Source: Candidatus Uhrbacteria bacterium
Lineage (GTDB): Bacteria; Patescibacteriota; Patescibacteriia; UBA9934; UBA11717
Reading direction: 5' to 3'
DNA: 24,773 nt
NCBI GenBank assembly: GCA_018701105.1
Contig: JABIWD010000053.1
Coordinates: 1-24,773 of the forward strand
Shown: positions 19,916-24,773 of the stretch, in pieces
Position numbering within the stretch: the first letter of the stretch is position 1
How the letters are laid out: every line of letters starts with the position of its first letter
Translations under genes and position numbers: made by a program
The notes under the pieces: generated by a model
The model's database searches: none
Told to the model about the DNA's origin: nothing
The model's input: the letters and a program-made list of their open reading frames with translations, nothing else

Positions 19916-20905
19916 CTAGAACCCAATCAACTGAATCTCTTCTTCTAACTGAACCCCATACAAATTGCGAACCTTAGTCTTCACAGCCGCAAGCAACTGC
20001 ACAATGTGATCAGCTGTAGCACCCTCTCCATTGATCACAAAGTTGCCGTGCACATCCGATATCGACGCCCCACCAACCTTGAACCCCTTGAGACCAGCTT
20101 GGTCGATCACCCATCCTGCAGGAATCCTCTTATTGTTTATAAAATTCGGTGGGATATTATCGATTCCAATTGCTTCTACGAGTTTATCTATGTCCGATAC
20201 GTCGCTGAACTCAAAGTTCTTGTACGCGCACCCAGCACATCTCGCGTTCTTAGGCTGAGATGCTGCGCGGCACTGCAAGACGTCCTCGAGTTTCTCAAGG
20301 TTCCGCTCGGCATCACGTTTCTCAAGCATAAAGTGAGCTCGCAACACGATCCATGGTTTGCGCTTTACCTCTGACTCTCGATATCCCATCTTAAGCTTCT
20401 TTGCTGGGATCGAGCTCAACTCCCCCGTTTCCCCATCAACTATATCGATAGATTCGAGGCTGTCTTTAGCCTCCCCACCAAAACATCCAGCATTTCCACG
20501 CACGGCTCCGCCAATTGTCCCAGGCAACCCGACAGCCCACTCAAATCCTGTAAGCCCGAGCTTGCTGGTCTCTCGCGCAACCATCGCAGACAGAGCGCCC
20601 GCCTCTGCAACAACTTCCCCACTCTCCTCGTTGATCTGAATCGACCGGTTCGCCATCTTGATCACGAGACCAGTAAATCCAGCATCGCTCACCAAAATAT
20701 TCGTCCCTGCGCCCACGATCACCCAATCGATCTCGTGCACGATCGCAGTCCGAACAAGCTCAACAACTTCCTCGGAAGTCTGAGCAGTAGCAAAATACTT
20801 CGCCGGTCCACCGATCTTGTAATGCGAGTGACCGGACATCGGCTCGTCGATCTTGAGATCTTTGGAGACGATGCTTTCAAGTTTTGCAGTTAGTTCTGTG
20901 TTCAT
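19916..20905 (-). CDS. murB: UDP-N-acetylenolpyruvoylglucosamine reductase MurB
   Basis: MurB is the FAD enzyme that reduces UDP-GlcNAc-enolpyruvate to UDP-MurNAc with NADPH. 329 residues. FAD-binding motifs are intact: HSHYKIGGPA (26-35), GAGTNILVSD (65-74) and GLPGTIGGAVRGNAG (126-140), with Tyr175-Arg176 in the catalytic region. The usual GS-x-FKNP element with the proton-donor Ser reads AGCAYKNF (224-231), so Cys226 takes the Ser place and the Pro is lost. It is followed by a segment about 25 residues longer than in E. coli before AGWVIDQAGLKG (263-274). The late Glu (EEEIQLIG) is kept. The ATG overlaps the murC stop as ATGA, so the two are coupled. Function is very likely retained. Confidence 0.95.
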   Translation of the reverse strand: MNTELTAKLESIVSKDLKIDEPMSGHSHYKIGGPAKYFATAQTSEEVVELVRTAIVHEIDWVIVGAGTNILVSDAGFTGLVIKMANRSIQINEESGEVVAEAGALSAMVARETSKLGLTGFEWAVGLPGTIGGAVRGNAGCFGGEAKDSLESIDIVDGETGELSSIPAKKLKMGYRESEVKRKPWIVLRAHFMLEKRDAERNLEKLEDVLQCRAASQPKNARCAGCAYKNFEFSDVSDIDKLVEAIGIDNIPPNFINNKRIPAGWVIDQAGLKGFKVGGASISDVHGNFVINGEGATADHIVQLLAAVKTKVRNLYGVQLEEEIQLIGF

Positions 20906-22290
20906 ACCAACTCTCTCGCCAAATTATCAATCGATCCTGCCCCGGCCATCAACAACACATAATCTTTCCTCACGACTTTCTCGAGTGCAGTTCGAGCTTC
21001 CGCGAGATCCTTTGCAAATATCACTTCACGAACCACGCCTCGTTGCTGATCTCGTTTCTTGATCGCTTCAACTAGATCCAAGCTCGATGATCCTGAACTG
21101 TTCTCGTTCCTCCCTGCTACATCGTAAATCTCAACGAGCACGACTTCATCCGCATCATCCATCGATTCTACAAACTCATTAAAAAGTCCGCGCGTTCGTG
21201 CGTGCTGATGTGGTTGGAAACAGAGTACTATTCTGCGATCTGGCAGGAATGTCTTTGCGCCTTCCAATAAACTCGCCACCGCTGTTGGGTGATGAGCATA
21301 GTCCGAGTACACATCGGCATCCTGAAACTTGCCGAGCTTCTCGAATCTTCTCCAGAGTCCTGGGAAAGCCTCCAACGAAGTCTTGATAGTCGCACTCGGC
21401 ACATCTAACGCATACGCTGCCAATGCGGCAGACATCGCGTTTGCAACATTGTATTCTCCAGGTAGCGGCAGGTGAACATCTCCAATCTCAATGCCCTGCA
21501 TGTAAACATGAACGAACTGATCTCCTGGCAGCGCCTCAACAACTGTGTGGAACTCACCTTCGTCTCCGTACGAGATCATTCGAATGTCCGCTCTTGTCTC
21601 CACAATCTCGGATACCAGAATTCGAGATTGCTCGTCGTTCTTATTCCAAACCAACACCCCTCCCTCAGGCAGCTTCTCTACAAACTCCTTCATTACAGAT
21701 CGAACATGATCAACGTCCTTGTAAAAATCAGGATGATCGAACTCAATATTTGTCAGGACGATGATATCCGGATCCAAATGCAACATATGCGCCTGATACT
21801 CACACGCCTCAGCAACAAACAGGTCACTCTTCCCTACCTGAAGGTTTCCATATTTCAAACCAGGCACTTGCGATCCGACTACAACCGTGGGATCAAGCCC
21901 GGCCTCGATCAGAATATTCCCAAGTAAAGCAGTCGTCGTCGACTTGCCGTGCGTTCCTGTTACTGCGACGAGCTTGTGATCTTTCGATACTTCCCCGAGA
22001 AACTCGTTATACACAACTTCGCGCGCATCCAAATGCCGTCCACGAATCCGTTCCTCGTCATCTTCCGGGACTGCGCCCGAATACACAACAAGCTCAACGT
22101 CTTTCCCTATCTTGTCTGGATGACTTCCAAGCCACACCTGAATATCCGCGTCTCGACACGACTGAACAATCACGGAATCGTTCAAATCGGATCCAGAAAC
22201 ATAAACACCCTGGGACTTAAGCAACTTCGCCATTGCGGAGATTCCTATGCCTCCAATACCAATAAAATGTACCCGCTTGTATGCATTCAT
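20902..22290 (-). CDS. murC: UDP-N-acetylmuramate--L-alanine ligase MurC
   Basis: MurC adds L-Ala to UDP-MurNAc using ATP, the first step of the peptidoglycan stem peptide. I chose the ATG at 22290 (MNAYKRVHFIGIGGIGISAM) rather than upstream in-frame starts (to 22413) because the nucleotide-binding GIGGIG motif normally lies within the first 15-20 residues and the longer version would run into glyA. 462 residues, normal length. Seen: ATP loop GTHGKSTTT (112-120), EACEYQ (161-166), NIEFDHPDFY (181-190) and the C-terminal DYAHHPTAV segment. A promoter 9 bases upstream predicts an almost leaderless mRNA. It is cotranscribed with murB by a 4-base overlap and is divergent from glyA. Confidence 0.97.
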   Translation of the reverse strand: MNAYKRVHFIGIGGIGISAMAKLLKSQGVYVSGSDLNDSVIVQSCRDADIQVWLGSHPDKIGKDVELVVYSGAVPEDDEERIRGRHLDAREVVYNEFLGEVSKDHKLVAVTGTHGKSTTTALLGNILIEAGLDPTVVVGSQVPGLKYGNLQVGKSDLFVAEACEYQAHMLHLDPDIIVLTNIEFDHPDFYKDVDHVRSVMKEFVEKLPEGGVLVWNKNDEQSRILVSEIVETRADIRMISYGDEGEFHTVVEALPGDQFVHVYMQGIEIGDVHLPLPGEYNVANAMSAALAAYALDVPSATIKTSLEAFPGLWRRFEKLGKFQDADVYSDYAHHPTAVASLLEGAKTFLPDRRIVLCFQPHQHARTRGLFNEFVESMDDADEVVLVEIYDVAGRNENSSGSSSLDLVEAIKKRDQQRGVVREVIFAKDLAEARTALEKVVRKDYVLLMAGAGSIDNLARELV

Positions 22291-22299
22291 AATGAAGCC

Positions 22300-22328
22300 A
22301 GAATAGCTTAGATTGCACGAAAAGTCGA
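22300..22328 (-). promoter_or_regulatory. murC promoter, interleaved with the glyA promoter
   Basis: Minus strand: TCGACT (plus 22323-22328), 17-base spacer, TATTCT (plus 22300-22305). The ATG is 9 bases beyond, so the leader would be about 2-3 bases. Its boxes lie inside the spacer of the opposing glyA promoter and vice versa. Confidence 0.5.
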
Positions 22329-22341
22329 GAAAGAGTACACT
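22313..22341 (+). promoter_or_regulatory. glyA promoter, predicted leaderless start
   Basis: TTGCAC (22313-22318), 17-base spacer, TACACT (22336-22341). Only 6 bases separate the -10 from the glyA ATG, so transcription should start at or next to the A of the ATG. Confidence 0.6.
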
Positions 22342-22347
22342 TTTCTC

Positions 22348-23598
22348 ATGAAAAATATCCATTCCTTCGACCCAGAGGTGGCAGCATCTCTGGAGCTTGA
22401 GCTCAACCGACAACGCGACGGTCTTGAAATGATTCCGTCAGAGAACTTTGTTTCCGAGGCCGTTCTTGAGGCGCTCGGTTCAGTTACAACAAACAAGTAT
22501 GCCGAGGGTTACCCCGGAAAGCGTTATTACGGTGGGTGTGAATACATCGATACCATCGAACAACTTGCAATCGACCGTGCAAAGAAAATCTTTGGCGCAG
22601 AACATGTGAACGTGCAACCACTGTCTGGAGCGCCTGCGAACATCGCGGCGTACGAGGCTCTTCTCGATCATGGCGATACAGTGCTGGGAATGGACCTGAG
22701 TCACGGCGGACATCTCACACATGGTCACCCAGTTACGCAGTCATCAAAGATCTACAACTTTGTTCGATACAAAACTAACGCCGAAGGCAAGCTCGACCTG
22801 GACAACTTGCGAGAGATGGCAATCGAGCACAAGCCAAAGCTCATTCTCGTAGGCTACTCAGCATACTCACGCGAGATCGACTTTGAACGTGTACAAGAGA
22901 TTGCAGATGAGGTTGGTGCAATGACGATGGCAGATATCGCGCACATCGCGGGGCTTATCGCGGCAGGAGAAATGAACAACCCCGTTCCAATTTTCGATAT
23001 CGTTACAACAACCACACACAAAACATTGAGAGGACCTCGTGGTGGAATGATCATGTGCAAGAAAAAGCACGCAAAGGCTGTCGACAAAGCAGTGTTCCCT
23101 GGATTGCAAGGTGGGCCACACGAGAATGTGATCACAGCAAAGGCGATCGCGTTCAAAGAAGCGATGCAACCAGAGTTCAAGGAATACGCAAAGCAAATTA
23201 AAGCGAACGCAAAGGTTCTCGAAGTCGAGCTCGGTTCCCGTGGTTTTAAGCTCATGTTCGGCGGAACAGATAATCACCTTCTACTGATCGACGTCACACC
23301 AAAAGATGTGACTGGTCACGAGGCTGAGACAGCGCTCGACAAAGCCGGCATCACCGTTAACAAGAACATGATCCCGGACGATCCTCGCAAACCGCTCGAT
23401 CCATCGGGAATCAGACTTGGAACTCCCGCACTTACAACTCGAGGCATGAAGGAAGACGAGATGCGCAAGGTTGCAGACTGGATCGACCGTGCGATATCTG
23501 CTCGAAACGATGATGACGAGCTCAGCAAGATCAAAGCCGAAGTTGAAGAGATGACAAAGAATTTCCCATTATACGAAAAACTCAGTTATACAGAGTAA
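22348..23598 (+). CDS. glyA: Serine hydroxymethyltransferase GlyA
   Basis: This PLP enzyme converts serine and tetrahydrofolate to glycine and methylene-tetrahydrofolate. 416 residues, normal length. Seen: MIPSENFVSEAVLEALGS (28-45), NKYAEGYPGKRYYGG (49-63), the substrate loop LSHGGHLTHG (117-126), DIAHIAGLIA (196-205) and the PLP-lysine motif TTTHKTLRGPRGG (221-233) with Lys225. The ATG at 22348 lies 6 bases after the -10 and has no SD, so the mRNA is probably leaderless. folD follows with a 1-base TAATG overlap, and its product uses the methylene-THF made here, so the pair is a one-carbon operon. Confidence 0.98.
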   Translation: MKNIHSFDPEVAASLELELNRQRDGLEMIPSENFVSEAVLEALGSVTTNKYAEGYPGKRYYGGCEYIDTIEQLAIDRAKKIFGAEHVNVQPLSGAPANIAAYEALLDHGDTVLGMDLSHGGHLTHGHPVTQSSKIYNFVRYKTNAEGKLDLDNLREMAIEHKPKLILVGYSAYSREIDFERVQEIADEVGAMTMADIAHIAGLIAAGEMNNPVPIFDIVTTTTHKTLRGPRGGMIMCKKKHAKAVDKAVFPGLQGGPHENVITAKAIAFKEAMQPEFKEYAKQIKANAKVLEVELGSRGFKLMFGGTDNHLLLIDVTPKDVTGHEAETALDKAGITVNKNMIPDDPRKPLDPSGIRLGTPALTTRGMKEDEMRKVADWIDRAISARNDDDELSKIKAEVEEMTKNFPLYEKLSYTE

Positions 23599-24440
23599 TG
23601 ACCCAATATATCAATGGGCGTGAGATCGCGAAGAGCATTCACGAGGAGGTGAAGGACGAGATTGAGCACAAGAGACTCGATCCCGGACTCGCAGCTGTGT
23701 TGGTCGGCGACGATGAAGCGTCACATATTTACGTGAGACTAAAGGAGCGTGCTGCAAAGCGCGACGGTATTCGTTTTGAAAGATTCCATTTACCGGATAC
23801 AACACATCAAGGAGAGCTCATTTCGCTGATCGAGGAGCTTAACAATCGTAAAGACATTCATGCGATCCTAGTTCAGCTACCGTTGCCAAAACAGATCGAT
23901 GCCGATGAAGCGATACTGTCGATCGATCCCATCAAAGACGTGGACGGCTTCCATCCAGTTAACGTGGACCGATTCATAGCGGGACAGTCCGCAGTGCCAC
24001 CAGTGCTGACACAAGCGATCGTATCCATGCTCGAATCTACAAAAGAAAAGCTCGCTGGTAAACATGCGATCGTTATCGCGAACTCTCCGGCACTATTTGC
24101 CCCACCTGTCGCAACTGCCCTGGAACCACTACAGGTGACAACCGATTGGAGCAGGGTCGATGCACCTGAATACAAAGAGCGACTCAAAGCAGCCGACATT
24201 ATAATCGTAGCGCTCGGTCAGCCTGGCGCGATATCGAAAGACATGATCAAAGAAGGTGCGATTCTGATAGATATAGGAACGAGTAAAGTCGACGGCAAAG
24301 TGATCGGAGACGTGAGCCCCGACGTAGACAACTACGCGGCGTGGCGCTCACCGAGCCCTGGAGGCATTGGACCCGTCACAGTCGCGACGCTGATGAAGAA
24401 CGTGCTCACTTGCTACAACAAACAAGAAAACAGGCTCTAG
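23598..24440 (+). CDS. folD: Bifunctional methylene-THF dehydrogenase/cyclohydrolase FolD, diverged nucleotide loop
   Basis: FolD oxidises methylene-THF to methenyl-THF with NAD(P)+ and hydrolyses it to 10-formyl-THF. 280 residues, normal length. The folate/catalytic site is kept: YVRLKERAAKRDGI with Lys49, VQLPLPKQI with Gln93, KDVDGFHP with Asp116, and the C-terminal PSPGGIGPVTVATLMKN (252-268). The usual GRSxIVGxP dinucleotide loop, however, reads IANSPALFAPPVATAL (160-175), the usual PCTPxG element reads PPVLTQAI (134-141), and the strand normally followed by a CHSxT-type motif reads VTTDWSRVD. So coenzyme binding may be altered or lost while folate chemistry remains. It is coupled to glyA by TAATG; a terminator hairpin overlaps the stop. 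Confidence 0.93.
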   Translation: MTQYINGREIAKSIHEEVKDEIEHKRLDPGLAAVLVGDDEASHIYVRLKERAAKRDGIRFERFHLPDTTHQGELISLIEELNNRKDIHAILVQLPLPKQIDADEAILSIDPIKDVDGFHPVNVDRFIAGQSAVPPVLTQAIVSMLESTKEKLAGKHAIVIANSPALFAPPVATALEPLQVTTDWSRVDAPEYKERLKAADIIIVALGQPGAISKDMIKEGAILIDIGTSKVDGKVIGDVSPDVDNYAAWRSPSPGGIGPVTVATLMKNVLTCYNKQENRL

Positions 24441-24452
24441 GCCTGTTTTTTC
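24427..24452. terminator. Bidirectional terminator shared by folD and the convergent membrane gene
   Basis: AAAACAGGC (24427-24435) pairs with GCCTGTTTT (24441-24449) around loop TCTAG, followed by more T on the plus strand. Both genes' stop codons lie in this loop: CTAG supplies TAG on both strands (folD 24438-24440; minus gene 24437-24439). Confidence 0.85.
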
Positions 24453-24773
24453 TTTAAAGGTTTTGCTCTTTTCTCGGGAGGGGGCACATCCATGAGGTTT
24501 GGACTCCTCGCCAATCTCGGATGCTCATTAGTAGTCAAATAAGCCGCAACAAACAGGGTGATGATGCTAAGACTGTAACCAGAGATTGTGAATATTCCCA
24601 AATCGCTAAAAGTTCCATCGTACATAAATACGAATATCAGCCCATCTACTATCATCATCAATCCCATCCACACTGCGATCACCTCAATACGTTCTCGCCA
24701 CGACAAGTCCGGAACTCCCTTGAAATATATAAGGCTACAAACAAATGTGATAAAGATCGATAGTACGAATCCC
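24437..24773 (-). CDS. Small membrane protein, partial (start beyond right edge)
   Basis: The minus-strand frame stays open from the stop at 24437-24439 to the window edge, so the true start is outside; an internal TTG at 24706 is not needed. Of about 111 readable residues, three hydrophobic segments are seen: the first at the edge (GFVLSIFITFVCSLIYF), then VIAVWMGLMMIVDGLIFVF, then IFTISGYSLSIITLFVAAYL. A polar, basic, Pro-rich tail follows (DVPPPEKRAKPLKKKQA), probably cytoplasmic. I do not recognise the family. It is convergent with folD and overlaps its stop by four bases. Confidence 0.6.
   Translation of the reverse strand, partial: GFVLSIFITFVCSLIYFKGVPDLSWRERIEVIAVWMGLMMIVDGLIFVFMYDGTFSDLGIFTISGYSLSIITLFVAAYLTTNEHPRLARSPNLMDVPPPEKRAKPLKKKQA

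Noticed and set aside
1917..22290. UGA recoded as glycine, as in SR1/Gracilibacteria
   Set aside because: TGA serves as the stop in the ATPase gene, murC and the small basic gene, each at the expected protein end and with normal overlap to the next start.
22291..22413. N-terminal extension of MurC to 22413
   Set aside because: It would run into glyA and place the GIGGIG nucleotide motif about 50 residues in; the murC promoter also lies inside it.

Overview
This 24.8 kb window looks like a chromosomal segment of a Candidate Phyla Radiation (Patescibacteria) bacterium, most likely a Parcubacteria-type lineage. The evidence is the gene content: a TraD/VirD4-like ATPase paired with a one-span membrane protein, a glycine-rich surface protein ending in a domain common on patescibacterial surface proteins, a polymer-forming adhesin-like membrane protein, and a four-helix-bundle suffix protein. 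TGA is used as a normal stop (for example in murC and in the ATPase gene), so the UGA-to-glycine recoding of SR1/Gracilibacteria does not apply. The exact lineage cannot be fixed from the sequence alone.

Layout from left to right. 1-1006: mnmA (minus, cut by the left edge). 1126-5857: a three-gene minus-strand operon of one-span membrane protein, VirD4/TraD-like ATPase and uppP. 5957-8852: secD-secF (minus); SecD carries an inserted region of about 220 residues that reads as two tandem parvulin-like modules. 8982-9164: an isolated 60-residue, very basic plus-strand gene with its own promoter, strong Shine-Dalgarno and terminator. 9269-11841: a minus-strand series of four-helix-suffix protein, DUF1294 membrane protein, Nudix hydrolase and polymer-forming protein. 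11985-14657: secA. 14781-15146: ribosome hibernation factor. 15246-15848: a second isolated, GC-rich plus-strand gene of unknown function. 15969-19844: a 1291-residue secreted surface protein. 19916-22290: murC-murB (minus). 22348-24440: glyA-folD (plus), divergent from murC. 24437 to the right edge: a partial membrane protein, convergent with folD.

Functionally the window is dominated by envelope building and export: UppP, MurC and MurB for the undecaprenyl/peptidoglycan cycle; SecA, SecD and SecF for secretion; and at least two likely Sec substrates (polymer-forming protein and giant surface protein). GlyA and FolD are a one-carbon pair. MnmA modifies the tRNA wobble base, and the hibernation factor protects idle ribosomes.

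The main unusual points are (i) the SecD foldase-like insertion, (ii) housekeeping genes whose promoters sit so close to the start codon that mRNAs should be leaderless or nearly so, against two SD-driven GC-rich plus-strand genes, (iii) overlapping divergent glyA/murC promoters, (iv) a degenerate zinc ribbon and a Ser/Gly/Arg tail on the ATPase, (v) a diverged nucleotide-binding loop in FolD, and (vi) a perfect 12-bp palindrome inside the four-helix-suffix gene. No tRNA, rRNA, CRISPR array or transposase was seen.
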